In this document: positions 1 to 7,618 of the stretch, piece by piece
Numbering within the stretch: position 1 is the first letter of the stretch
Layout of the letters: each line of letters opens with the position of its first letter
From: Streptomyces sp. 130
Lineage (GTDB): Bacteria; Actinomycetota; Actinomycetes; Streptomycetales; Streptomycetaceae
Direction of reading: 5' to 3'
Assembly (NCBI RefSeq): GCF_007096885.1
Contig: NZ_VJNO01000036.1
Location: 1-64,000, forward strand
DNA: 64,000 nt
Program-made: the position numbers and the translations under genes
The notes under the pieces: generated by a model
What the model saw: only the letters and a program-made list of their open reading frames with translations
Databases searched by the model: none
Told to the model about the DNA's origin: nothing

Positions 1-56
1 AGCGCCGCATGAAGCTGGCCGCCCAGACCCTCCAGACCCTCCAGTCCGCCGGGTAA
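1..56 (+). CDS. C-terminal tail of an unidentified protein (partial)
   Basis: Reading frame 3 is open from the window edge to a TAA at 54-56 and would encode the last residues RRMKLAAQTLQTLQSAG. The codons look like Streptomyces coding sequence, and the frame ends just before a strong GC hairpin and homopolymer region, as expected for a gene end. Only about 17 residues are visible, so the product cannot be named. Confidence 0.45.
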   Translation, partial: RRMKLAAQTLQTLQSAG

Positions 57-78
57 ATCCGCGGACGCACAGCGGCGG

Positions 79-113
79 CCCCCCCCCAAGGGCCGGGGGG
101 GGGGGGGGGGGGG
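79..113. repeat. C9...G19 homopolymer tract
   Basis: Nine C at 79-87 are followed by AAGGGCC and then 19 consecutive G at 95-113. The C and G runs can fold into a hairpin just downstream of the partial plus-strand gene, so the element may be its terminator. A 19-base G run is exceptional even in a high-GC genome and is a likely site of slippage or of assembly error. Confidence 0.8.
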
Positions 114-148
114 CCGCGGGCCCCCCGCCCCTCCTCGTGTGCGCGGCC

Positions 149-1174
149 TCAGTCGCCGTCCGGGTCCGCCCGCTCCAGGGCGGGCCGGCGCGGGGCGGCC
201 GACTCGGTGAGCAGGTAGTCGGCGGCGGCGGTGTCCGTGACCAGGCTGGTGACCAGGCCGGAGCGCAGTACCGCGCCGATCGCGGCGGCCTTGCGCTGCC
301 CGCCCGCGATCGCCACCACCTCGGGAATCCGGCGCAGCCGGTCCGCCTCGACGGTGATGCACCGCTCGCCGAGGTCCCGGCCGACCCGGCGGCCCTCCGC
401 GTCGAAGAGGTGGGCCGACATCTCGGCGGCGACCCCGAGCGAGGCGTAGTGCCGGCGCTCCTCGTCGGAGAGCATGTCGTGCACGGTCGAGATGCCCGGC
501 TCCCAGGAACCGATGGAGACGGCCGCGACCGTCACCTTGTCGAAGTACTCGAAGGCGCGGGCGATCCCCGTCTGGTGGCGCAGTGCGGCGGCCGTCGCCG
601 GGTCCGGCAGCAGCATCGGCGCGTAGATCGGGTGGGCCTCCCCGCCGGAGACCTGCGCGGCGCGCCGCACCGCCTCCACCGAACCGCGCTCGGCCGTGCC
701 CGCGTCGTACACCCCGGTGAGCTGCACGACCGTGCACGTGGGCAGCCGGTCGAGGGCGGCGGCCATGTGGATGGTGGAGCGGCCCCAGGCGAGGCCGAGC
801 ACATCGCCCTCGGTCACCAGTTCGCCGAGCAGGTCGGCCGCGACCTCGCCCAGGTTCTCCGGGTCCGCCGCGTCGTCCTGCTCCTCCGCCGGGGACTCCA
901 CGACGACCGCGTGGCGCAGGCCATAGCGGGCCCGGAGCGCGTCGGAGCGCTCGGCGTCCAGCTCCGCCGGGACCCGGATCTCGATGCGTACGAGGTCGCG
1001 CTCCAGGGCGGTCTCCAGGACCCGGGCGACCTTGAAGCGGCTGACGCCGAACTCCTCGGCGATCTGGATCTTGGACTTGCCCTCGAGGTAGAAGCGGCGG
1101 GCCATGGCCGCCGCCTGCACCAGCTCCGCGGGCCCCATCCGCAGGGCGGACCGGCCCGCCGACATTGCAGACAC
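149..1174 (-). CDS. SorC/DeoR-type sugar-binding transcriptional regulator
   Basis: A 341-aa regulator of the SorC family. The N-terminus holds a helix-turn-helix (roughly residues 33-55, SKIQIAEEFGVSRFKVARVL). It is followed by a SorC-type effector domain with the GLAWGRST phosphosugar-site signature. Such proteins are cytoplasmic tetramers that bind phosphorylated sugars and repress or activate sugar genes. The GTG at 1174 is chosen because GAGGAG lies 6 nt upstream; a GTG at 1198 and an ATG at 1165 are also in frame. It follows rpe on the same strand with a 139-bp gap, so a pentose-phosphate or related sugar signal is plausible, but the ligand cannot be read from the sequence. Confidence 0.85.
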   Translation of the reverse strand: MSAMSAGRSALRMGPAELVQAAAMARRFYLEGKSKIQIAEEFGVSRFKVARVLETALERDLVRIEIRVPAELDAERSDALRARYGLRHAVVVESPAEEQDDAADPENLGEVAADLLGELVTEGDVLGLAWGRSTIHMAAALDRLPTCTVVQLTGVYDAGTAERGSVEAVRRAAQVSGGEAHPIYAPMLLPDPATAAALRHQTGIARAFEYFDKVTVAAVSIGSWEPGISTVHDMLSDEERRHYASLGVAAEMSAHLFDAEGRRVGRDLGERCITVEADRLRRIPEVVAIAGGQRKAAAIGAVLRSGLVTSLVTDTAAADYLLTESAAPRRPALERADPDGD

Positions 1175-1210
1175 CGCGTTCTCCTCACTGCTGTTCACGC
1201 TCTTGATACG

Positions 1211-1267
1211 CCGTTCATCCTGTCAGAAACGGCGACCCCTGACCGGTCCCGTCGGACCCCGTTCATC
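1211..1267 (-). promoter_or_regulatory. Direct repeat GATGAACGG upstream of the SorC-type gene
   Basis: On the minus strand GATGAACGG occurs twice, at 1211-1219 and 1259-1267. The copies are 48 bp apart in the gap between rpe and the regulator. Repeated half-sites in front of a SorC-type gene could be its own operator. This is inference from position only. Confidence 0.3.
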
Positions 1268-1313
1268 TGCCCTTGGCCCGGGCGACGCTCGCCTCCCCCG
1301 GGCCGTCCCGGGC

Positions 1314-1997
1314 TCAGTGCGCGCAGGCCCAGCCGGCCGCGCCGATGGCCCCGTCCGCCTTGGCGCGCAGGGCCCGCACCGCGGCGGCCGGGTCCCCGGC
1401 GCCGTAGACCGCCGAGCCGGCGACGAAGACGTCGGCGCCCGCCTCGGCGCACCGCTCGATGGTGGACTCGGAGACGCCGCCGTCGACCTGGAGCCACAGA
1501 TCGAGCCCGTGCTTGGAGATCAGCTCACGGGTGCGGCGGATCTTCGGCAGCATGATGTCCAGGAACGCCTGGCCGCCGAAGCCCGGCTCCACGGTCATGA
1601 TCAGCAGCATGTCGAGCTCGGGGAGCAGGTCCTCGTACGGCTCGATGGGCGTCGCCGGCTTGAGCGCCATGGAGGCGCGGGCGCCCTTGGCGCGGATCTC
1701 CCGGGCCAGCCGCACCGGGGCGGCGGCGGCCTCGGCGTGGAAGGTGACCGACCCGGCCCCCGCCTCGACGTACTGGGGTGCCCAGCGGTCCGCGTCCTCG
1801 ATCATCAGATGGCAGTCCAGCGGCGTGTCCGTGGCCCTGCTGAGCGATTCCACGATCGGAACGCCGAGGGTCAGATTGGGCACGAAGTGGTTGTCCATGA
1901 CATCGACGTGGAGCCAGTCGGCACCTTCGACGGCCTTGGCCTCATCGGCGAGGCGCGCGAAGTCGGCGGAGAGAATACTCGGGTTGATCTGGGCCAT
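1314..1997 (-). CDS. rpe: Ribulose-phosphate 3-epimerase
   Basis: A 227-aa (beta/alpha)8-barrel enzyme that interconverts ribulose 5-phosphate and xylulose 5-phosphate in the pentose phosphate pathway. The family pattern is visible: NPSILSADF at the N-terminus, the metal-ligand and catalytic segment LHVDVMDNHFVPN (residues 29-41), DCHLMIED, the phosphate loop PGFGGQAF, and VDGGV. The length is typical. It starts at ATG 1997. It lies downstream of rsmB and fmt on the same strand, the same order as fmt-fmu-rpe in mycobacteria. Confidence 0.96.
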   Translation of the reverse strand: MAQINPSILSADFARLADEAKAVEGADWLHVDVMDNHFVPNLTLGVPIVESLSRATDTPLDCHLMIEDADRWAPQYVEAGAGSVTFHAEAAAAPVRLAREIRAKGARASMALKPATPIEPYEDLLPELDMLLIMTVEPGFGGQAFLDIMLPKIRRTRELISKHGLDLWLQVDGGVSESTIERCAEAGADVFVAGSAVYGAGDPAAAVRALRAKADGAIGAAGWACAH

Positions 1998-2113
1998 GGG
2001 CCAAGCCTGCCATGTTCTGCGTCACTTCCCGGCCTCGGTGCGCTCCAAAGGCTCACGGGATCATTACGGTTCGCGCATTCCCGGCGTTTCACCCCGGTGC
2101 GGGGCCGCGCGGG

Positions 2114-3547
2114 TCAGGCGGTACGGCGGAGCAGCGCGAGATACATCGCGTCGGTGCCGTGCAGATGCGGCCAGAGCTGGACGTCGGGCCCGTCGCCCAG
2201 CGCGGACACGCCCGGCAGCAGCGGACGGGCGTCGATCCACTCCGCCTCGACGGGCGCCCCGCCGCGCCCCTTGAGCACGTCCTCCACGACGACCCGGGTC
2301 TCCGCGAGGTGCGGCGAGCAGGTCGCGTACCCGACGACACCGCCGACGCGTACGGCCTTCAGCGCCTCGCGCAGCAGCCCGCGCTGGAGCGGCGCGAAGC
2401 CCTCCAGGTCCTCCTTGCGGCGGCGCCAGCGGGCCTCGGGGCGGCGGCGGAGCGCGCCGAGCCCGGAGCAGGGCACGTCCATCAGGACCCGGTCGAAGCT
2501 GCCGGGGCGCCACGGCGGGCGGGTGCCGTCGGCGGTGATCACCTGGTACGGACCGGGGTTGCCGGCCAGCGCGCGCTCCACGAGGCGGGCGCGGTGCGGC
2601 TGCTTCTCGGCGGCCAGCAGGGCGGCACCGCGGTCCGCCGCGAGGGCGGCGAGCAGGGCGGCCTTGCCGCCGGGGCCCGCGCAGCCGTCGAGCCAGCGGG
2701 CGTCGGTGCCCTCCAGCGGGGCGGCGGCCAGGGCGGCGGCGACGAGCTGGCTGCCCTCGTCCTGGACCCCGGCCCGGCCCTCGCGCACGGCGGTCAGGGC
2801 GCCGGGCTCGCCGCCCTCGGCCATCCGCACGGCGTAGGGCGACCAGCGGCCGGGCAGCGCGTTGTCCTCGCCCAGCTCCTCGGTGAGCTCGTCCGTGGTG
2901 GAGCGGCCGGGGCGGGCGACGAGGGTGACCTCGGGGCGCTCGTTGTCCGCGTCGAGCAGGTCCTCGATCCCGGCCCGGCCGCCGCCGAGCGCGTCCCAGA
3001 GCGCGGAGACGATCCAGCGCGGGTGCGAGTGGACGACCGCGAGGTGGTCCTCGGCGTCGTCCTCGTAAGGAGGGGCCACCTTCGCGATCCAGCCGTCGAG
3101 GTCGTCGGCGGACACCTTGCGCAGAACGGCGTTGACGAACTTGGCGCGCCCCTCCCCCAGCACCACCCGGGCCAGCTCCACGCTGGCGGAGACCGCCGCG
3201 TGGGTCGGGATGCGGGTGCCGAGGAGCTGGTGCACGCCCATGTTCAGCACGTCCAGGACCGGCGGGTCCACCTCGCGCAGCGGCCGGTCGATGCAGGCGG
3301 CGACGATCGCGTCGTACGTCCCCTGGCGGCGCAGCGTGCCGTAGACCAGCTCGGTCGCCAGGGCGGCGTCGCGGTGGTCGAAGTCGCCCTGGGCCCTGGC
3401 CTTCTTCAGCAGCGGGGGCAGGACGAGGTTCGCGTACGCGTCGCGCTCGTCGACGGCCCGCAGGACCTCGAAGGCGAGGAAGCGGACGGGGTCCTTCCTG
3501 GGGCGGCGGTGCGGCTTGGCGGGACGGCGACGCGGCTGGTCGTTCAC
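2114..3547 (-). CDS. rsmB: 16S rRNA (cytosine-5)-methyltransferase RsmB/Fmu
   Basis: A 477-aa SAM-dependent RNA methyltransferase that methylates C967-type cytosine in 16S rRNA. An Arg/Pro-rich N-terminus is followed by a NusB-like RNA-binding domain (about residues 20-155). The Rossmann-fold methyltransferase has the SAM loop DGCAGPGGKAALLAAL, the catalytic motif DVPCSGLGALRRRPEARW and the second cysteine motif GYATCSPHLAET. Translation starts at GTG 3547. fmt lies 67 bp upstream, so both probably form one translation-related transcription unit with rpe. Confidence 0.95.
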   Translation of the reverse strand: MNDQPRRRPAKPHRRPRKDPVRFLAFEVLRAVDERDAYANLVLPPLLKKARAQGDFDHRDAALATELVYGTLRRQGTYDAIVAACIDRPLREVDPPVLDVLNMGVHQLLGTRIPTHAAVSASVELARVVLGEGRAKFVNAVLRKVSADDLDGWIAKVAPPYEDDAEDHLAVVHSHPRWIVSALWDALGGGRAGIEDLLDADNERPEVTLVARPGRSTTDELTEELGEDNALPGRWSPYAVRMAEGGEPGALTAVREGRAGVQDEGSQLVAAALAAAPLEGTDARWLDGCAGPGGKAALLAALAADRGAALLAAEKQPHRARLVERALAGNPGPYQVITADGTRPPWRPGSFDRVLMDVPCSGLGALRRRPEARWRRRKEDLEGFAPLQRGLLREALKAVRVGGVVGYATCSPHLAETRVVVEDVLKGRGGAPVEAEWIDARPLLPGVSALGDGPDVQLWPHLHGTDAMYLALLRRTA

Positions 3548-3614
3548 GTGAAAGGTGCTCCGCTGAAGGTTGAGAGGACGAACCCTCCCAGCCTACGTCC
3601 CCGCCCCGGCGGCC

Positions 3615-4547
3615 TCAGCTGCCGACCAGCTCGCCGGGGGCGATGCGCACCCCGCGCGCCCAGTCGGCGGCGCGCATCGGCTTCTTGCCCTGCGGCTGCA
3701 CCCACAGCAGCTCGACCGCGTGCGACCCGGTGCCGGCGAACACGTTGTTCTTGCCCACCGACAGCTCACCGGGCGCCAGCTCGGACCGGTCGACGGCGGG
3801 GACGGCCTGGACGAGCTTCAGGCGCTCGCCCCGGAACAGCGTCCAGGCACCCGGGGCCGGGGTGCAGGCGCGGATGACGCGGTCGACGCGGAGGGCGGGC
3901 GCGGACCACTGGACCTGGGCGTCCTCGACGGTGATCTTCGGTGCGAGGGTGACCCCGTCGGCGGGCTGGGGCACGGCGTGCAGGGTGCCGTCCTCGATGC
4001 CGTCCATGGTCGCGGCGAGCAGCCCGGACCCGGCGAACGCCAGCCGGGTCAGCAGATCGCCGCTGGTGTCGGTCGGCCGGACCTCCTCGGTCAGCACCCC
4101 GTAGACGGGCCCGGAGTCGAGCCCCTCCTCGATCAGGAAGGTGGACGCCCCCGTCACCTCGTCGCCGGACATCACCGCGTGCTGCACCGGGGCCGCGCCG
4201 CGCCAGGCGGGCAGCAGCGAGAAGTGGAGGTTGACCCAGCCCTGCGCCGGGATGGCGAGCGCCGCCTTGGGCAGCAGCGCGCCGTACGCGACGACCGGGC
4301 AGCAGTCCGGCGCGATCTCCCGCAGCCGCGCGAGGAAGTCCTCGTCCCGGGGCCTGGCGGGCTTCAGCACCTCGATCCCGGCCTCCTCGGCGCGCTCGGC
4401 GACCGGGCTGGCCACCAGCCGCCGGCCGCGCCCCGCGGGCGCGTCGGGCCGGGTCACGACGGCGGCCACCTCGTGCCGGCCGGAGGCGATCAGGGCGTCG
4501 AGTGCGGGAACGGCAACCTCGGGGGTGCCTGCGAAGACGAGCTTCAT
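3615..4547 (-). CDS. fmt: Methionyl-tRNA formyltransferase
   Basis: A 310-aa enzyme that formylates initiator Met-tRNA using 10-formyl-tetrahydrofolate. It begins MKLVFAGTPEVAVPALDALI, the classic N-terminus. It carries the active-site segment LHFSLLPAWRGAAPVQ and the substrate loop TFLIEEGLDSGPVY, followed by the C-terminal OB-like tRNA-binding domain. It starts at ATG 4547. A divergent gene begins at 4791, so the 243-bp gap must hold promoters for both. Confidence 0.97.
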   Translation of the reverse strand: MKLVFAGTPEVAVPALDALIASGRHEVAAVVTRPDAPAGRGRRLVASPVAERAEEAGIEVLKPARPRDEDFLARLREIAPDCCPVVAYGALLPKAALAIPAQGWVNLHFSLLPAWRGAAPVQHAVMSGDEVTGASTFLIEEGLDSGPVYGVLTEEVRPTDTSGDLLTRLAFAGSGLLAATMDGIEDGTLHAVPQPADGVTLAPKITVEDAQVQWSAPALRVDRVIRACTPAPGAWTLFRGERLKLVQAVPAVDRSELAPGELSVGKNNVFAGTGSHAVELLWVQPQGKKPMRAADWARGVRIAPGELVGS

Positions 4548-4561
4548 GGGTGGCTGACTGC

Positions 4562-4585
4562 CTCTCAGGCCGGACTCTCAGGCCG
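4562..4585. repeat. Direct repeat CTCTCAGGCCG x2
   Basis: The 11-mer CTCTCAGGCCG occurs at 4562-4572 and again at 4575-4585, a period of 13 bp, immediately upstream of the fmt start. A period near one helical turn is compatible with an operator, but no known regulator is recognised. Confidence 0.4.
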
Positions 4586-4713
4586 AAACGTTACGGTGAC
4601 GAGCAACGCACAAGTCTATGGGGCGGCGGGCCGGGGGGCGTACGCGCGATCGCGCGCCCCTCGCGGGTGCGCATACGCCCCCTGAGCGTGACCAGATCCC
4701 CCGGTGCGGCGTT

Positions 4714-4731
4714 GGTCAAGAGAGATTGACC
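4714..4731. promoter_or_regulatory. Inverted repeat GGTCAA-N6-TTGACC
   Basis: A perfect 6-bp inverted repeat with a 6-bp spacer lies in the divergent fmt/HTH-gene intergenic region, 60 bp upstream of ATG 4791. Each arm also resembles a -35 hexamer (TTGACC) on one strand, so the site could place a dimeric regulator over either promoter. No good -10 box was found at the right distance. Confidence 0.4.
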
Positions 4732-4790
4732 GAAGCGAGCCGCCCTGGTGCGGCCCGATCCCTTTCAACGCCGGTTCGAGAGGCTTCTTC

Positions 4791-5267
4791 ATGGCCGACC
4801 ACGCAACCCACGACGCCCAAGCGCGGGCCAGCCTGCATCTCCTGGTGCGGGACATCGAGCGGGTCCGGCGGCAGGTGGACGCACTGCGCACGCTCACCGC
4901 TCAGCTGGGCAACGTCTACCGTCCGCGCCGCACCGGCCCGTCCGCGGGCTTCGTCGTCTACGGCAGGGCCCCGGCCCCGACGGTGAGACTGGCCCAGGAA
5001 CTGCGGGACAGCGTCGAGACCCTGGTCACGGCCGCCGTGGACTTCGACCGCTCGCTCGGCTTCTCCTGGGACGCGGTGGGCTCCGCGCTCGGGGTCACCA
5101 AGCAGGCCGTCCACCGCCGCTACGGCACCCGCCGGACGAGCCCGCAGCCCGCGGCGCCCGAGCCCGCGGAGGTCGTCTCCCAGCGCGCCCCCACGGTCCC
5201 CGCCGCCCGCACCCCGCAGGCCCAGCCGGACCGCCCCAATCCGTTCCCGGGCCCCCGCAACGGCTGA
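4791..5267 (+). CDS. Small HTH-containing protein of unknown function
   Basis: A 158-aa protein. An N-terminal alpha-helical segment (residues 10-40) is followed by a conserved-looking middle. At residues 91-112 lies the helix-turn-helix-like segment SWDAVGSALGVTKQAVHRRYG, a pattern seen in many uncharacterised actinobacterial DNA-binding proteins. The tail (113-158) is Pro/Ala/Arg-rich and probably disordered. ATG 4791 is preferred, with GAGAGG upstream; an in-frame upstream start at 4704 lacks a better ribosome site. The gene stands alone between divergent fmt and convergent priA. Role unknown; a transcriptional regulator is the most economical guess. Confidence 0.8.
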   Translation: MADHATHDAQARASLHLLVRDIERVRRQVDALRTLTAQLGNVYRPRRTGPSAGFVVYGRAPAPTVRLAQELRDSVETLVTAAVDFDRSLGFSWDAVGSALGVTKQAVHRRYGTRRTSPQPAAPEPAEVVSQRAPTVPAARTPQAQPDRPNPFPGPRNG

Positions 5268-5281
5268 CCCGGGAGGTGCGG

Positions 5282-5311
5282 GCCGCCCCCTCTCACACGC
5301 GAGGGGGCGGC
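5282..5311. terminator. Bidirectional hairpin terminator (HTH gene / priA)
   Basis: GCCGCCCCCTC (5282-5292) pairs perfectly with GAGGGGGCGGC (5301-5311) across an 8-nt loop, between two convergent genes. It lacks a long U run, as is common for Streptomyces terminators. Confidence 0.75.
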
Positions 5312-5356
5312 GCCCGCCGGTGACATCGGGCCCGCCCGGCCCCTGAGGACACCACC

Positions 5357-7489
5357 TCAGCCGATGTCCACCGGGTCCACCCGCACCCGCACCGCGCCCC
5401 CACCACGCTCCACCCGCGCAGCGCGCAACGCCGCGGCCAACGCCGCCCCGCTCCCGGGCGGCACCCGCACCAACGCCCGCTCCCAGACCTCCCCCGCCGG
5501 CGCCTCGAACGCCCGCCGGGGCCGCCCCGGCTCCGCGGCCGGTACCGGCACCGGCCCCAGCACCTCCGCGTCCGGAGGCAACCGCGCCACCGCGAAGAAC
5601 GCGGCCAGCGCCTCCGGCACCCCGGTCACCGACGCCATCCGGGACACCGGCGGAAAGCCCAGCTCGGCCCGCTCCGCCAGCTCCCGCCGGGCGTGCCCGA
5701 CCGGGTCCCAGCGGACCAGCGCCTGCACGGGCCGCAGCGTCGGCTCGGCGACGACGACCACCGTGCCGCCCTCGGGCCGCCCCCGGACGAGCGCGGCGGC
5801 GGCCGTCCACCGGCGCAGCGCCTCCTCCCCCGCGCGCAGGTCGGGCCGGCCGACCATCGCCCAGCCGTCGAGCAGGAGCGCCGCCGCGTACCCGCCCTCG
5901 GCGACCGGCTCGGCGCCCGGCGTGCTGACGACCAGCGCGGGCTGGTCCGGCACCGAGTCGAGGACGTGGTCACGCCCGGACGTCCGCACCGGCACCGCCG
6001 GGAACGCCCGGCCCAGCTCCTCCGCCGTGCGCCGGGCGCCGACGATCTGCGCGCGCAGCCGCCGTCCACCGCAGGCCACGCAGTGCCAGGACGTCTCGGC
6101 CCGCCCGCACCACGCGCAGTTCAGGTCCCGCTGGTCCGGCGCCTCCAGCGGCCCCGCGCACTGCCGGCACCGGGCGGGCTCCCGGCAGCGCTCGCAGGCG
6201 AGCCGGGGGGCGTAGCCCCTGCGGGGCACCTGGACCAGCACCGGCCCGGTGCGCAGCCCGTCCCGGACGGTCTGCCAGGCGAGGCTGGGCAGCCGGGCGG
6301 CCCGGGCCGCCCCGTCGCGCGCGAGCTCGCCGTCGCCCACGGTGCGGATGACGGGCGCCGCCGCCCGCACCTGCTCCCGGTCGGCGCGCAGCGGCAGCGC
6401 CCACCCGCTCTCCACGAGCTGAGCGGCCTCCACGGTGCAGCTGACGGAGCCGAGCAGGAAGGCGCACCGGCCGTGCGTGGCCCGCAGCTCCAGGACCTCC
6501 CGGACGTGCGGGAAGGGGGCGCGGTCCTCGCTGTGGCTGGAGTCCCCGTCGTCCCAGACGACGACGAGCCCGAGATCGGCGACGGGTGCGAACATCGCCG
6601 CCCTGGTCCCCACCACCGCCCGGACGGAGCCGCGTCGCACGGCGAGCCATTCCCGGTAGCGCTTCCCGGGCCCGGAGCCGGCGGTGAGCAGCGCGTGCCG
6701 CCCCTCGCCGAGCAGAGCGGTGAGCGCGGCGTCGACCCGGGCGGCGGTCCGCCCGTCGGGGACGACGACGAGGGCGCCGCGCCCGGAGGACAGGGTCGCG
6801 GCGACGGCCGTGGCGATCTCGGCCGGCCAGTGCGGTCCGGGCAGCGCCGTCCACACGGCCCGGGGCGCGCCCCCGCCGGCCAGCGCGGAGAGGAACGCGG
6901 GCCCCTGCGCGTACCGCTCCCAGCTCCCGGGGGCGGGGCGCGCCGGGGCGGGCAGGGGCGCGGGCGACGGCTTGGCCTCGGCCTGTGCGTTGCGCGGGGG
7001 GACGGCGAGCTGGAGGACGTCGGCGAGGCTGCCCGCGTACCGGTCGGCCACGGCGCGGGCGAGGGCGAGGAGGCCGGGGCCGAGGACCGGCTCGGGCGAG
7101 ACGACGGAGGCGAGCGCGGCGAGCGCCCCGTTGTAATCGGACTCGGCCAGCCGCTCGATGAGGAATCCGTCGACCAGCCCGCCGCCCTCGCGCCGGCCGC
7201 CGCGCACATTGCGGCCCCCGGCCCCGAAGCGGACCCGGACGCGCACCCCGGGCTGCGCGTCGGCGTCGAGCTCCTCGGGGACGGCGTAGTCGAAGTACTG
7301 GTCGAGGTGGAGCGCGCCCTTGTTGACCAGGACCCGGGCGACGGGCAGCTCCTCGGCGAGGGCGGCCCCGCGCCAGGTGCGCGGTTTGGCGCGCGGCACA
7401 TCGGCCCGGCGGACGGCCTCCCGGATCAGCGCAAGCTGTTCCGGCGCCCCGGCCCCGGGCTCGTCGGACCGCTCGTTCTCGCTGCTCAC
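5357..7489 (-). CDS. priA: Primosomal protein N' (PriA), actinobacterial form without helicase motifs
   Basis: A 710-aa replication-restart protein. It has the PriA N-terminal DNA-binding region (PVARVLVNKGALHLDQYFDYAVPE) and the zinc-binding block with eight cysteines (CERCREPARCRQC then CAWC and CVACGG). The Walker A site is missing: the segment where GxTGSGKT should stand reads TALPGPHWPAEIATAV, and the DEEH box is replaced by VVWDDGDSS. Known actinobacterial PriA proteins also lack ATPase motifs, so this is lineage-typical rather than decay. GTG 7489 is preferred because AGGGA precedes it; an upstream in-frame start exists at 7552. It sits downstream of metK. Confidence 0.92.
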   Translation of the reverse strand: MSSENERSDEPGAGAPEQLALIREAVRRADVPRAKPRTWRGAALAEELPVARVLVNKGALHLDQYFDYAVPEELDADAQPGVRVRVRFGAGGRNVRGGRREGGGLVDGFLIERLAESDYNGALAALASVVSPEPVLGPGLLALARAVADRYAGSLADVLQLAVPPRNAQAEAKPSPAPLPAPARPAPGSWERYAQGPAFLSALAGGGAPRAVWTALPGPHWPAEIATAVAATLSSGRGALVVVPDGRTAARVDAALTALLGEGRHALLTAGSGPGKRYREWLAVRRGSVRAVVGTRAAMFAPVADLGLVVVWDDGDSSHSEDRAPFPHVREVLELRATHGRCAFLLGSVSCTVEAAQLVESGWALPLRADREQVRAAAPVIRTVGDGELARDGAARAARLPSLAWQTVRDGLRTGPVLVQVPRRGYAPRLACERCREPARCRQCAGPLEAPDQRDLNCAWCGRAETSWHCVACGGRRLRAQIVGARRTAEELGRAFPAVPVRTSGRDHVLDSVPDQPALVVSTPGAEPVAEGGYAAALLLDGWAMVGRPDLRAGEEALRRWTAAAALVRGRPEGGTVVVVAEPTLRPVQALVRWDPVGHARRELAERAELGFPPVSRMASVTGVPEALAAFFAVARLPPDAEVLGPVPVPAAEPGRPRRAFEAPAGEVWERALVRVPPGSGAALAAALRAARVERGGGAVRVRVDPVDIG

Positions 7490-7557
7490 AGCTCCATCCC
7501 TACCAGACGCCTCGGACAACGGCGCCGCCCCGGCCCCATGGCCCCCGGGCACCGGAA

Positions 7558-7598
7558 CGCCGGAGCCCGGACACCGTGACGGCGTCCGGGCTCCGGCG
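7558..7598 (-). terminator. Hairpin terminator after metK
   Basis: CGCCGGAGCCCGGAC (7558-7572) and GTCCGGGCTCCGGCG (7584-7598) are perfect 15-bp arms 20 bp beyond the metK stop. It separates metK from priA. Confidence 0.8.
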
Positions 7599-7618
7599 GA
7601 GAACTGCCTGGGCCGTCC

